A stretch of DNA of 64,000 nt from Gloeothece verrucosa PCC 7822. GTDB taxonomy: Bacteria > Cyanobacteriota > Cyanobacteriia > Cyanobacteriales > Microcystaceae. Of this stretch, positions 1 through 8,609 are shown in pieces. The translations under genes were made by a program, and so were the position numbers. The DNA is taken from positions 4,704,501-4,768,500 of the forward strand of contig NC_014501.1 of NCBI RefSeq assembly GCF_000147335.1, read 5' to 3'. Each line of letters starts with the position of its first letter. Positions within the stretch are counted from its first letter, which is position 1. The notes under the pieces were generated by a model. It was not told where the DNA came from, ran no database searches, and worked only from the letters and a program-made list of their open reading frames with translations.

Positions 1-334
1 AGGATAAAGCGTCTTGATGAATTTCTAGCTTATCAGAACCGTATTCTAGGTCATATTCAATGGTATGAACCGCCGCCGGCAACTTACCCGGTTTGCGGAC
101 AGGAATAAAACCCGCATTAAGTTGATAGGCTAAAGGAACTCCAAATAAAAAACCTCGAGACTCCATTCCCACAACGTAGTCAGGACGGAAATTAGCCTCA
201 ATAGATTTTTGAGTTAAAGTATCGATCGTGTAACGTAATCCTTCCGGATGACTCAACAGCGTTGTAATATCACGAAAAACGATACCGGGTTTAGGGAAAT
301 CGGGAATATTACGAATGAGTGATTTAATATCCAT
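1..334 (-). CDS. apt: Adenine phosphoribosyltransferase, 5' part (cut by window edge)
   Basis: Purine salvage enzyme that joins adenine and PRPP to give AMP in the cytoplasm. The ATG is at 332-334 on the minus strand and 111 codons are inside the window; the rest lies to the left. Seen: the N-terminus MDIKSLIRNIPDFPKPGIVF followed by RDIT, then VVGMESRGFLFG and PVRKPGKLPA, which are the hallmark segments of bacterial Apt. The PRPP-binding loop would lie beyond the edge and cannot be checked. It points away from the DUF3038 gene, with about 150 bp between the two starts, so that gap probably holds two divergent promoters. Family assignment is secure; completeness is unknown. Confidence 0.93.
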   Translation of the reverse strand, partial: MDIKSLIRNIPDFPKPGIVFRDITTLLSHPEGLRYTIDTLTQKSIEANFRPDYVVGMESRGFLFGVPLAYQLNAGFIPVRKPGKLPAAVHTIEYDLEYGSDKLEIHQDALS

Positions 335-487
335 CGCTTACCGTATAATTAAGACCCTGTGGGATGATGTATATGATCTATATCATGACTTGAATGTAGC
401 GTTTACGCTAGTAATAATCAGCCGCACTGCGGTCAAACCGATACTTTTAGATTAAGGTAGTCTAGAAAGCCGTATTTTAGCAATATA

Positions 488-1096
488 ATGTCCGATTCTA
501 TTTCTATTATCGATTCCAAACCTACTATTTTAGATGTCCTGCCCAATTTACCGATTTCAGGACAACGTTGTGCCATTCGTCTGCAACAGCAGCTAGATTT
601 AATGCTATTAGCTATCGAAGCCTTAGATTTAGAAGCAACCACTCATATTATCGAAACAGTAACTGAATTAGGCCTCGAGGAAATAATCAACAATCGTATT
701 ACTTTATGGCGTTTGCGTTGTTCTAATCCCTGGCGGCGTTCCTACACGCGCTCTGTCCTCACTGTACAACAAGCTAAAGCCCTAGCGATTATTATCAGTC
801 ATCGGGCTAAATATTTGAGTGTATCAATTCGACAACTACTGTTAGCCGAACAACAAATGCGAAATAAAGGATTACCTGTAGATAACAATTTTCTCATATC
901 TGAATATCTAGAAAGATTTCGCTCTCATTTCCGCAGCCGCATGAATCCTCGTCGTGCTAAGGTAATGGTGTGTCTAGCGATCGAAGATGAGTTAAATGAA
1001 CTCGCTTTAGCTCTGCTGAATCAGTTATTATTTTGTACAGGAACTACGGGTATGCAACGATTTTGGATTAGTTTATTTGATGGGGAAGTGGCCTAA
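488..1096 (+). CDS. DUF3038 family protein
   Basis: A 202-residue, mostly helical soluble protein with no signal peptide or membrane segment. I recognise it as the cyanobacterial DUF3038 family from its overall sequence (RCAIRLQQQLDLMLLAIEAL near the start; RMNPRRAKVMVCLAIEDELN in the last third) and because it is followed by a DUF4335 gene, an arrangement common in cyanobacteria. The function is unknown. ATG is the first start after the intergenic region. The roughly 100-bp gap to the next gene suggests the two may be co-transcribed. Family call moderate to high; no biochemical role is proposed. Confidence 0.75.
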   Translation: MSDSISIIDSKPTILDVLPNLPISGQRCAIRLQQQLDLMLLAIEALDLEATTHIIETVTELGLEEIINNRITLWRLRCSNPWRRSYTRSVLTVQQAKALAIIISHRAKYLSVSIRQLLLAEQQMRNKGLPVDNNFLISEYLERFRSHFRSRMNPRRAKVMVCLAIEDELNELALALLNQLLFCTGTTGMQRFWISLFDGEVA

Positions 1097-1194
1097 CATG
1101 AATGCTAACATTCTCACTTAACCTAGTAAAAACATAAGCATCAAAAGAACTTCCTAGCTTAGATAAACTTGATCAGTAAAAAATTAATGGTTTG

Positions 1195-1884
1195 ATGGAT
1201 ATGGACGTTAAACGACAGTATAGTTTACCTAACTGCACACTGATATTAGTGGGAAGCAGCGATGACAGCGTTACCGATTTTTCAGGGGAGGGAGTCCCCA
1301 TTTTATCGGTTTTAAATAGTGCCGAATGTCGCTTTGTGGGAGTCAATACCATCCTACAAGGTGGACGAATTTTTTTTGAAAATTTAGTCAAGGCCGTGAG
1401 TGCTTACGCCCAAGAATATTTGAGTGGTGTACATCATCCTGAAGATATTTCTCAACAACAAGATCGCATTCATTTAGAAAAGGCACAAAACAATTTACAT
1501 CGTTTAATTTGGCAACCGGGTTCTGATAGTCATGGCGAACCTGTGGCAATTCAGTTAACAACTATACAATTGTTTGATTTAGTAGAAGCGGTGGATCAGT
1601 TTTTTGCTGATAGTCGGACTTTACCGGATTTAGATTTAAAATTACAGCCGGTGTCTCGTCGTTATCGTCAACCCGATGAACCTTTATCTCAGCGTTTAGT
1701 ACCTCTAACTTTAGGGGTGAGTGGTTTAGCTGTAGCCGCGCTTATTTGTTATTTGATTCCCATTCCCGAAGTTCGCAAACCTGAACCCGATACCCAATCC
1801 TTACCCACACAAACGCAACCCACGCTCCCTAGTTCTCCGCTTCCTGGGGCAACTTCGAATCCTCCTAATTCTCAGCCCCAATAG
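1195..1884 (+). CDS. DUF4335 family protein, single C-terminal membrane anchor
   Basis: About 229 residues. The N-terminus (MDMDVKRQYSLPNCTLILVG) and the downstream segment FVGVNTILQGGRIFFENLVK match the cyanobacterial DUF4335 family. One hydrophobic segment near residues 167-187 (LVPLTLGVSGLAVAALICYL) is followed by a Pro/Thr/Gln-rich tail that looks disordered, so the protein is probably anchored in a membrane with a cytoplasmic N-domain. An in-frame TTG lies one codon upstream (1192), but the ATG at 1195 or the one at 1201 is more likely. It follows DUF3038 and probably works with it; function unknown. Confidence 0.75.
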   Translation: MDMDVKRQYSLPNCTLILVGSSDDSVTDFSGEGVPILSVLNSAECRFVGVNTILQGGRIFFENLVKAVSAYAQEYLSGVHHPEDISQQQDRIHLEKAQNNLHRLIWQPGSDSHGEPVAIQLTTIQLFDLVEAVDQFFADSRTLPDLDLKLQPVSRRYRQPDEPLSQRLVPLTLGVSGLAVAALICYLIPIPEVRKPEPDTQSLPTQTQPTLPSSPLPGATSNPPNSQPQ

Positions 1885-1944
1885 AACTCTTGAGGAAACC
1901 TCTATTAACCTTGAATGATTAAGAGTTGAAGAACTTAAAAAAAG

Positions 1945-2023
1945 TTCCTTGACTCGGTGATAGCAATCACATCCATTGCTTAAAAAAGCATAGAGGATAG
2001 AGGTAAAGAAGTTAGTCAAGGAA
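1945..2023 (+). promoter_or_regulatory. Nested inverted repeat in the leader of the repeat-protein gene
   Basis: A perfect 10-bp inverted repeat, TTCCTTGACT (1945-1954) and AGTCAAGGAA (2014-2023), encloses a perfect 6-bp hairpin AGCAAT/ATTGCT (1962-1980). The structure ends 11 bp before the ATG of the next gene. It could be the terminator or processing site of the DUF4335 transcript, an RNA leader, or a small repeat element; there is no clean U-run after the outer stem, so a simple terminator is less likely. Confidence 0.45.
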
Positions 2024-2034
2024 TTTGAGATTCT

Positions 2035-2469
2035 ATGCTCAAAAAACTTTCTCGCCTTGTTGTCATTGGGGTGATCTTATTTCCTGTTCAAGTTTTATCC
2101 CAACAAGCTAATATAACTTATTCTCCTCAAGTACCAGAATCGGTGATCGCTCAATATTCCGACTCTTGTTATATGCAAACAGAATCGGGAGTAATTTATA
2201 ATTTGGGTACATTATGCGGCTCTCGATCTACACCGACAAGCACATACAAACATCCTAATCCTATTAGTGATCCCACTTCAGGAGGGCGTTATGCAGATCC
2301 CATCAGCGATCCTACTTCAGGAGGGCGTTATGCAGATCCCATCAGCGATCCCACTTCAGGAGGGCGTTATGAAGATCCCATCAGCGATCCCACTTCAGGA
2401 GGGCGTTATGCAGATCCCATCAGCGATCCCACTTCAGGAGGGCGTTATGAAGATCCTTTTAGCTATTAG
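2035..2469 (+). CDS. Secreted protein with five 13-residue tandem repeats
   Basis: 144 residues. Residues 1-22 (KK followed by a hydrophobic run ending VLSQQ) look like a Sec signal peptide. Next comes a short two-cysteine motif (SDSCYMQTESGVIYNLGTLC) of a kind I recall from other exported cyanobacterial proteins; the two Cys could form a disulfide. From residue 75 the sequence is five copies of DPISDPTSGGRYA with A/E variation at the last position, then DPFSY. The repeat is acidic and Gly/Pro-rich and probably flexible. Likely periplasmic or extracellular. No enzyme domain is visible and I do not assign a function. The start ATG follows a structured leader and has no strong Shine-Dalgarno. 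Confidence 0.7.
   Translation: MLKKLSRLVVIGVILFPVQVLSQQANITYSPQVPESVIAQYSDSCYMQTESGVIYNLGTLCGSRSTPTSTYKHPNPISDPTSGGRYADPISDPTSGGRYADPISDPTSGGRYEDPISDPTSGGRYADPISDPTSGGRYEDPFSY
2257..2451 (+). repeat. 39-bp coding tandem repeat, five copies
   Basis: Five nearly identical 39-bp units inside the secreted-protein gene. Variation is almost confined to a GCA/GAA codon (A or E) and a few synonymous sites, which suggests recent expansion or homogenisation. Because 39 is divisible by three, copy-number changes keep the frame, and a second frame also stays open across the array; that second frame is a by-product of the repeat. Confidence 0.9.
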
Positions 2470-2575
2470 ACCTCATTAGACCTCTTGCATAATTAATTTT
2501 AGAGTTCCCTAACTATTATTTTTTTTAGACTTACCTAAATTTTGACTTTTGTCGTGATCACTTTTATTTTTTTTA

Positions 2576-4048
2576 ATGAAAAATAAGTCAACCTTAGAAT
2601 TAGGAGATTTTCAAACCCCTCAAGCTTTAGCCCTTCAAGTTACTAAGGTGGTTCAACAAATTGGATTAATCCCTCAGTCAATCATTGAACCGACTTGTGG
2701 AAAAGGCGCTTTTATTTTAGCCGCCATCCAAATATTTAATAATCTCAAAAAAATTATCGGTGTTGAGATAAACCCAAATTATTTAAAACAAATAAGCTTG
2801 AATGAAAACTCTAAAAATATTCAACTGATCAACGATAATTTTTTTAATTTAAATTGGAACGAAATTATCAATGGCTTACCTGAGCCAATTTTAATTATCG
2901 GGAATCCTCCTTGGGTAACCAGTGCTGAACTCGGAAAACTAGAGAGTTTTAACCTGCCTAAAAAATCTAATTTTCAAGCTCAAAAAGGATTAGATGCTCT
3001 CACGGGTAAAAGTAATTTTGATATATCAGAATCGATGATTTTACAACATCTAGAATGGCTCAAACAGCGACGAGGAACCATTGCTATGTTATGTAAAACG
3101 GCTGTGGCCCGTAAGGTGTTAATCTATGGCTGGAAGCATCATTATCCTATTAAACAAGCTTGGATATATCAAATTAATGCTTTAAAATATTTTAATGCCG
3201 CCGTTGATGCTGGTTTATTGGTTTTAAACCTTGAACCTGAACCAGCCGCTAAAAAATGTTTTTGGTTTGAAAACTTATCAGACTCCCTACCTAAAAATAT
3301 TTTAGAGTATGAGCAAAATATTTTGGTGGCTGATAGTCAAAATTATCATCAATATAAACATTTATATGGGGTAGATAAAAACTATATTTGGCGTTCCGGC
3401 ATCAAACATGACTGCGCTTCCATCATGGAACTCGAAAAAACTGCCCAAGGATATCAAAACCGAGCGGGAGTTCACCTATCTCTAGAAGAGAATTATATTT
3501 ATCCTTTGTTAAAAAGTTCAGATTTAGGAAATGAACGAATTAGTCAATGTAAAAAATACGTTTTAGTCACTCAAAAATATATAGGAGAAGACACAAAAAA
3601 CCTTGAAAAAAATGCGCCGAAAATCTGGAAGTATTTGCAAGCTAATCGAGAAGCATTTGCTAAACGGAAAAGCTCCATTTATAAAAACCACCCGAGATTT
3701 TCAATTTTTGGAGTGGGTAATTATACCTTTTCTCCTTGGAAAGTTGCCATTTCTGGATTGTATAAACAATTAAACTTTATGAGTATTGGCCCTAGGGAAG
3801 GAAAGCCGGTTATTTTTGATGATACTATTACTTTTTTAAATTGTTATTCCGAAAAAGAATCTAGATTTATTGCCGAAATTCTCAATTCAGAAGCGGCTCA
3901 ATTATTTTTAAAATCAATGATTTTTTGGCGTGATAAGCGTCCCATTACTATTAATCTTTTAAAACGTCTTAATCTTCAGACATTGGCCAAAGAACTCGGC
4001 AGAGAAAAAGAATATTTATTGTATCTTCAAAAAAGAGAAAAAAACTAG
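2576..4048 (+). CDS. SAM-dependent DNA adenine methyltransferase-like protein
   Basis: 490 residues. Seen: the SAM-binding motif I region IIEPTCGKGAFILAA near residues 37-52, an acidic end of the next strand (GVEIN), and the catalytic motif NPPW at residues 110-113. This combination marks the N6-adenine DNA methyltransferases of the Eco57I/type IIG-like class. The C-terminal half would carry target recognition. No restriction endonuclease gene is adjacent, so it may be an orphan methyltransferase or the remnant of a restriction-modification system. It is AT-rich, uses many AAA/AAT codons, and is followed after 8 bp by a MITE. Target sequence cannot be inferred. Confidence 0.75.
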   Translation: MKNKSTLELGDFQTPQALALQVTKVVQQIGLIPQSIIEPTCGKGAFILAAIQIFNNLKKIIGVEINPNYLKQISLNENSKNIQLINDNFFNLNWNEIINGLPEPILIIGNPPWVTSAELGKLESFNLPKKSNFQAQKGLDALTGKSNFDISESMILQHLEWLKQRRGTIAMLCKTAVARKVLIYGWKHHYPIKQAWIYQINALKYFNAAVDAGLLVLNLEPEPAAKKCFWFENLSDSLPKNILEYEQNILVADSQNYHQYKHLYGVDKNYIWRSGIKHDCASIMELEKTAQGYQNRAGVHLSLEENYIYPLLKSSDLGNERISQCKKYVLVTQKYIGEDTKNLEKNAPKIWKYLQANREAFAKRKSSIYKNHPRFSIFGVGNYTFSPWKVAISGLYKQLNFMSIGPREGKPVIFDDTITFLNCYSEKESRFIAEILNSEAAQLFLKSMIFWRDKRPITINLLKRLNLQTLAKELGREKEYLLYLQKREKN

Positions 4049-4056
4049 ATCTATTG

Positions 4057-4184
4057 TAAGTAGTCGGACATAAATAAAGCACTCTATATAAAGAATTGTA
4101 AAATGGCTACAATTACCCCACACCCGACACCCGACACCCGACACCCTAACCTCACAGTTAACTTGATTTTTGTCCAGGTACTTA
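4057..4184 (-). mobile_element. MITE copy 1 (128 bp) with internal heptamer repeat
   Basis: Bounded by imperfect terminal inverted repeats: TAAGTAGTCGGACATAA on the left and the complement of TAAGTACCTGGACAAAA on the right. The outer ends are TA, as expected for TA-targeting elements. Its reverse complement matches the element at 33146-33275 over about 34 bp at one end and 45 bp at the other, with an unrelated minisatellite between: here four heptamers ACACCCG (4120-4147). No coding capacity; it would need a transposase in trans. Confidence 0.75.
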
Positions 4185-4295
4185 TTCCCCCAACAGCCGC
4201 CTCAAGGAAGCAAACCAAGGAATATAAGTTGCGCTATCTCTAGCTAATATTGTAAAGTGACTGATCATTAAAAATATCTAAATTTTTTTCAAACA

Positions 4296-6260
4296 GTGTA
4301 TCTTGCTGTAATTGCTTTTGGTTCTAACGATAACGCTAAATCCAACTTAGTCAAGGGATTAAAGACTCTAGCCCAAAAAGTACGGATTTTAGCCCTGTCT
4401 CCAGTTTATGAAAACCCCGCCATTGGTCATCACACTAGCCCTCCCTATCTCAATGGTGCTTGTTTAATAGAAACAAATTTACCCCCCCTCAAGCTTTACG
4501 AGCAGGTTTTACGCCCGACAGAAGACGAATTAGGCCGCATTCGCGCAAAATCTGGGAAAGCCAAATGTTCCATCGACTTAGATCTAGTTCTCTATGAGCA
4601 AGAAATCTTACAATTACCTAAGCTACAATTGCCAGCACCGGATATTTTACGTTATGCCTATGTAGCAGTACCTCTAAGCTTTCTCGTTCCTGATTGGATT
4701 CACCCCCTAACTCAAGAAACAATGGCTCAAATCGGCAATCGGTTTTCTCAAGAAAAAGCAAGTTTTTATCATCATACAGAGGTTAACGCCGCTATCGCTA
4801 GTGAGATCTTTACCCCAACCTCCTCAACCCGACAACCCTTGTATTGGCAAAAGCTGCCCCTCAACAAACGTAGCGGCTCACAAGTTTTTGAAACCTTATT
4901 TCTTCATCCTCAAGATAAAATTCACAAGATAGCGACCCTTCTAGAAAGTCCCGGCAATTCAAATAGTTCCCAGTTAGCTCGATATTCCATTTGTGCCGGT
5001 TCGCCTCGGGTAATTAACGGTCAACCTCAAGTCTGGACTCCCGCAGTGGGAGATATTCTGCCTTTCTTGCGGCGTTTGCTCGATTCTGCTCACCACAATA
5101 CCAGTCTACCCGCTATAGTCCCGCCGGAACTGCCTTTTAGCGGTGGTTGGTTAGGATGGCTTGGCTATGACTTAGCCACAGAAATTGAACAATTACCCGA
5201 ATATAAAGCAGATCCTCTGCCTTTTCCTATAGCTTACTGGTATGAACCAGACTCTTTTGCGGTTTTAGACCATCAGCAGCAAATACTCTGGTTAGCGGCT
5301 AGTGATTCCCCTCAACTCGAGGTGATGGAAAAGCGGCTAGAGAAAGCGGCTCAAAAAATAGAAGACCCTCGCCTAAACCTTTGTTCTACTCATCCGGTGA
5401 CTCCTATTTTTCAGATGAATCAACAAGAGTATATAGCGGCGGTACAGAAAGCGAAAAAATATATTCAAGCGGGCGATATTTTTCAGGCTAATTTATCACT
5501 AAGGTTTGAGGCCCATACAGTTTTTGATAGTTGGTCAATCTATCGAGCATTACAGAAGATTAACCCCTCTCCTTTTGCGAGTTATTGGCAAACACCTTGG
5601 GGAGCGATGATAAGCTGTTCTCCTGAACGATTAATACAGCGAACAGGACAGCAGGTTCAGACTCGGCCCATTGCAGGAACGCGAGCGCGGGGCGTTACTC
5701 CTACGGAAGATGAACAGTTAGCCGAAGAGTTAATTGCCAATATTAAAGAAAGAGCAGAACACATCATGCTCGTTGATTTGGAACGCAATGATTTAGGTAG
5801 AGTGTGTCAGTGGGGAACGGTAAAAGTGGATGAACTTTTGACCATTGAGCGTTATAGTCATGTCATGCACTTGGTTAGTAATGTAGTGGGTACTCTACAC
5901 CCGAATTCGGACACAGTAGACTTGATTAGAGGGGTATTTCCTGGCGGGACGATTACCGGTTGTCCTAAAGTTCGTTGTATGGAAATAATTGAAGAACTTG
6001 AACCGGTAAAGCGTAATTTATTTTATGGTTCCTGTGGTTATCTTGATTGGCGTGGAAATTTGGATTTAAATATTTTGATTCGGACTCTACTTTATAGTGA
6101 TCTCAAAGATTGCTCAGGGGCAATAGTTTGGGGACAAGTGGGTGCAGGAATTGTGGCAGATAGTGACCCCGAAAAAGAATGGTATGAGTCTCTACATAAA
6201 GCACAAGCTCAACTGAATGCTTTAAATTTGGCTGAAATCTTTTACCATTCAACATTCTAG
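4296..6260 (+). CDS. HPPK-like domain fused to a chorismate-utilising enzyme (PabB/TrpE type)
   Basis: 654 residues in one open frame. Residues 1-165 resemble 6-hydroxymethyl-dihydropterin pyrophosphokinase (AFGSNDNAKSNL; SPVYENPAIG; metal-binding IDLDLVLY), although the usual PH-containing segment reads LPAPDILRYAYVAVPL. Residues from about 185 form a component I enzyme: GDIFQANLSLRFEA, SCSPERLIQ, DLERNDLGR and FPGGTITGCPKVRCMEIIEE. The switch segment is PIAGT (458-462), the form found in anthranilate synthase, where PabB enzymes often carry PIKGT. If both domains work, it would join the pterin and p-aminobenzoate branches of folate synthesis in one chain; an anthranilate role is the alternative. 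GTG start, weak ribosome site. It converges with the next gene 5 bp away. Confidence 0.8.
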   Translation: MYLAVIAFGSNDNAKSNLVKGLKTLAQKVRILALSPVYENPAIGHHTSPPYLNGACLIETNLPPLKLYEQVLRPTEDELGRIRAKSGKAKCSIDLDLVLYEQEILQLPKLQLPAPDILRYAYVAVPLSFLVPDWIHPLTQETMAQIGNRFSQEKASFYHHTEVNAAIASEIFTPTSSTRQPLYWQKLPLNKRSGSQVFETLFLHPQDKIHKIATLLESPGNSNSSQLARYSICAGSPRVINGQPQVWTPAVGDILPFLRRLLDSAHHNTSLPAIVPPELPFSGGWLGWLGYDLATEIEQLPEYKADPLPFPIAYWYEPDSFAVLDHQQQILWLAASDSPQLEVMEKRLEKAAQKIEDPRLNLCSTHPVTPIFQMNQQEYIAAVQKAKKYIQAGDIFQANLSLRFEAHTVFDSWSIYRALQKINPSPFASYWQTPWGAMISCSPERLIQRTGQQVQTRPIAGTRARGVTPTEDEQLAEELIANIKERAEHIMLVDLERNDLGRVCQWGTVKVDELLTIERYSHVMHLVSNVVGTLHPNSDTVDLIRGVFPGGTITGCPKVRCMEIIEELEPVKRNLFYGSCGYLDWRGNLDLNILIRTLLYSDLKDCSGAIVWGQVGAGIVADSDPEKEWYESLHKAQAQLNALNLAEIFYHSTF

Positions 6261-6265
6261 CCTTA

Positions 6266-6823
6266 TTAAGAATGAGGGGGTTTTTGCTTAGACCAATCTC
6301 GCCAAGCTTTAGAACTACGAATAGCGATCCATAAGAGTAAAAGCGCAATTAATCCCCCATTTTCAGGCGCTTTAAAGGCAAAAAGCACCAAAAAAACACA
6401 GAGAATATCCTCTAAACACACAACCCAGATCGGAATTCCCCGCAGACGAAAAAACCACCCCGCTTGCACCAGTTGTAACAATAAAGCAAAAAGACCTCCT
6501 ACCATCCCAAGCACCCACAGAGGTCTAAACTCTAGTTCAAGGATATGGGCAACGCTAAGACTCATTAAAGCCCCTACCATAGGACTAAACAGAACCTCAA
6601 CAACTTGAAGAACCCGTTGTCCTAATAAATATTTTGAGCCAAATAACTCAAACAGTGACCAACTGATGAGTATGGTTAATAAAACCCGAGGATTAATCTG
6701 AGACAGCAAGGGCAGTTGATTCCACATTTGGCTATGCAACAGGCCAATAATCAACAAAGGCAAGGCAATTCTCATCCCTGCCGCAGCAGATGCTGAAAGA
6801 GCAGCTAAAAGTCCTATAATCAT
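6266..6823 (-). CDS. DUF4126 family membrane protein
   Basis: About 185 residues when started at the ATG at 6823, which begins MIIGLLAALSASAAAGMRIA, the usual N-terminus of this family; the frame is open to 6904 but the extra 27 residues look unlike the family. Several hydrophobic segments (LLIIGLLH, VLLTILISWSLFEL, LWVLGMVGGLFALLLQL, ILCVFLVLFAF, LIALLLLWIAI) indicate an integral inner-membrane protein with four to six helices and a short basic C-tail. Function unknown. It lies between two + strand genes and is probably transcribed alone. A start farther upstream (6898 or 6904) is possible. Confidence 0.7.
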   Translation of the reverse strand: MIIGLLAALSASAAAGMRIALPLLIIGLLHSQMWNQLPLLSQINPRVLLTILISWSLFELFGSKYLLGQRVLQVVEVLFSPMVGALMSLSVAHILELEFRPLWVLGMVGGLFALLLQLVQAGWFFRLRGIPIWVVCLEDILCVFLVLFAFKAPENGGLIALLLLWIAIRSSKAWRDWSKQKPPHS

Positions 6824-7018
6824 GACCTTGTTGCCAGCGAGAGTTTTCTCTAGTTTACTTGATGCACCGATATCACTATCAGTAGAGAGACAGTACATAT
6901 ACATAATTAATAAAAATAAACTGTAACAATTTATACCAAAAAATATGTTTAAATAAAAATAGAACTAATCGAGAATTAATCAACGGGGATCACGAAAAAC
7001 CAAAGGAGAAATGAGGAT

Positions 7019-8314
7019 ATGGATAAGCCGCTATTAGCCGATGCCAGCACTAGATTAGAATCAGCTTTAAAATATGTGTCTATTTCCGAGGATGCCATAG
7101 AACGTTTGAAATATCCGAAGGCAAGTTTAAGCGTTTCTATTCCGGTGCGGATGGATGATGGATCACTGCGAATTTTTCAGGGCTATCGGGTACGCTACGA
7201 TGATACGAGAGGCCCAGGTAAGGGAGGGGTTCGCTATCATCCTAACGTCAACATTGATGAGGTGCAATCTCTGGCTTTTTGGATGACATTTAAATGTGCT
7301 TTATTAAATTTACCCTTTGGGGGAGCAAAAGGCGGCGTTACGGTTAACCCGAAAGAGCTATCAAAACATGAGTTAGAACGCTTGAGTCGGGGATATATAG
7401 AAGCCATTGCCGATTTTATCGGGCCTGATGTAGATATCTTAGCACCGGATGTTTATACTAATGCGATGATTATGGGTTGGATGATGGATCAGTATAGCAT
7501 CATCACTCGTAAGATTTCGCCCGCAGTGGTGACCGGTAAACCTTTGACGATGGGAGGAAGTCAGGGACGAGATGCCGCCACCGGCCGAGGAGCTTATTAT
7601 GTTATTCAAGCCATGTTAGGGCGCTTTGATCTTGAGCCGGCTCATACAACTATTGCTGTTCAAGGGTTTGGTAATGCTGGCGGTGTAGTGGCAGAATTAT
7701 TATCTAAAGCCGGCTATAAAGTCGTGGCGGTGAGTGATTCGGGTGGGGGTATTTATTCGGAAAAAGGCTTAGATATTCCCAGTATTCGCCGTTATAAACA
7801 GGAACAACGAGGCATAAAAGCGATTTATTGTCAAGATACGGTGTGCAATATTGAGGAACATCAGTTAATTACCAATGAGGAATTATTAAGTTTAGATGTA
7901 GATGTTTTGATTCCGGCGGCGTTAGAAAATCAAATTACTCAGACCAATGCGGCTGATGTAAAAGCTAAGTATATTTTTGAAGTGGCGAATGGTCCGATTA
8001 CTTCGGCGGCTGATCAAATTTTAGAGCAAAAAGGCATTTATGTATTCCCGGATATTTTAGTTAATGCCGGTGGGGTAACGGTAAGTTATTTTGAGTGGGT
8101 GCAAAACCGGAATGGTCTTTACTGGACTTTAAAGGAAGTGCATGAGAGACTCAAAGAAAACATGGTCACCGAAGCAGAAAAAGTTTGGTCAGTTGCTCAA
8201 GAATTTGGGGTTTCGTTGCGGACTGCGGCGTATGTTCATGCTTTGAACCGTCTCGGTGAAGCGCTTGATGCTAAAGGGACACGAGATTATTATATTAACG
8301 GTACCATTGGCTGA
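7019..8314 (+). CDS. gdhA: Glutamate dehydrogenase (Glu/Leu/Phe/Val dehydrogenase family)
   Basis: 431 residues, full length. It interconverts 2-oxoglutarate plus ammonium and glutamate with NAD(P)H. Seen: the catalytic-lysine segment LPFGGAKGGVTVNP, the substrate-domain motif RYDDTRGPGKGGVRYHP, the Rossmann motif VQGFGNAGGVVAELL and DILVNAGGVTVSYFEW. Length and motifs fit the hexameric bacterial enzyme. The start is set by a good ribosome site (AAAGGAG) about 10 bp before the ATG. The gene stands alone and is followed by a hairpin and a 34-bp tandem array. In cyanobacteria this enzyme is secondary to GS-GOGAT; that is established knowledge. Confidence 0.93.
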   Translation: MDKPLLADASTRLESALKYVSISEDAIERLKYPKASLSVSIPVRMDDGSLRIFQGYRVRYDDTRGPGKGGVRYHPNVNIDEVQSLAFWMTFKCALLNLPFGGAKGGVTVNPKELSKHELERLSRGYIEAIADFIGPDVDILAPDVYTNAMIMGWMMDQYSIITRKISPAVVTGKPLTMGGSQGRDAATGRGAYYVIQAMLGRFDLEPAHTTIAVQGFGNAGGVVAELLSKAGYKVVAVSDSGGGIYSEKGLDIPSIRRYKQEQRGIKAIYCQDTVCNIEEHQLITNEELLSLDVDVLIPAALENQITQTNAADVKAKYIFEVANGPITSAADQILEQKGIYVFPDILVNAGGVTVSYFEWVQNRNGLYWTLKEVHERLKENMVTEAEKVWSVAQEFGVSLRTAAYVHALNRLGEALDAKGTRDYYINGTIG

Positions 8315-8355
8315 TTCCTTTAATAAGGGGGGGGGAAAATTTTTTCTTCTTGTAG

Positions 8356-8382
8356 GGTGGGTTAGCGGCAGCGTAACCCACC
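8356..8382 (+). terminator. 9-bp perfect hairpin after gdhA
   Basis: GGTGGGTTA (8356-8364) and TAACCCACC (8374-8382) pair perfectly around the 9-nt loop GCGGCAGCG, 41 bp after the gdhA stop. There is no U-run, so it may act as a barrier or processing site. The right arm is the seed of the 34-bp tandem repeat that follows. Confidence 0.5.
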
Positions 8383-8570
8383 ATTATTTATCTTGATTAG
8401 GGCAGCGTAACCCACCATTATTTATCTTGATTAGGGCAGCGTAACCCACCATTATTTATCTTGATTAGAGCAGCGTAACCCACCATTATTTATCTTGATT
8501 AGAGCAGCGTAACCCACCATTATTTATCTTGATTAGGGCAGCGTAACCCACCATTATCTATCTTAATAAG
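8367..8570 (+). repeat. 34-bp intergenic tandem repeat, six copies
   Basis: Six units, with their GCAGCG seeds at 8368, 8402, 8436, 8470, 8504 and 8538. The unit contains CAGCGTAACCCACC then an AT-rich part (ATTATTTATCTTGATTA). Copies are nearly identical; the last is diverged at its end. The first unit overlaps the hairpin, and the array fills the gap between gdhA and the NACHT gene. Because 34 is not a multiple of three it is unlikely to be coding. Confidence 0.9.
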
Positions 8571-8609
8571 CTACAATAACTAACAAAATCCCTATATTTT
8601 GCTGTTGGG

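Noticed and set aside
2267..2479. Second open frame across the 39-bp repeat array
   Set aside because: It stays open only because the repeat length is a multiple of three; the main frame has a signal peptide and a conserved two-Cys motif.
4120..4147. Short direct repeats as a CRISPR array
   Set aside because: Units are contiguous heptamers without spacers.
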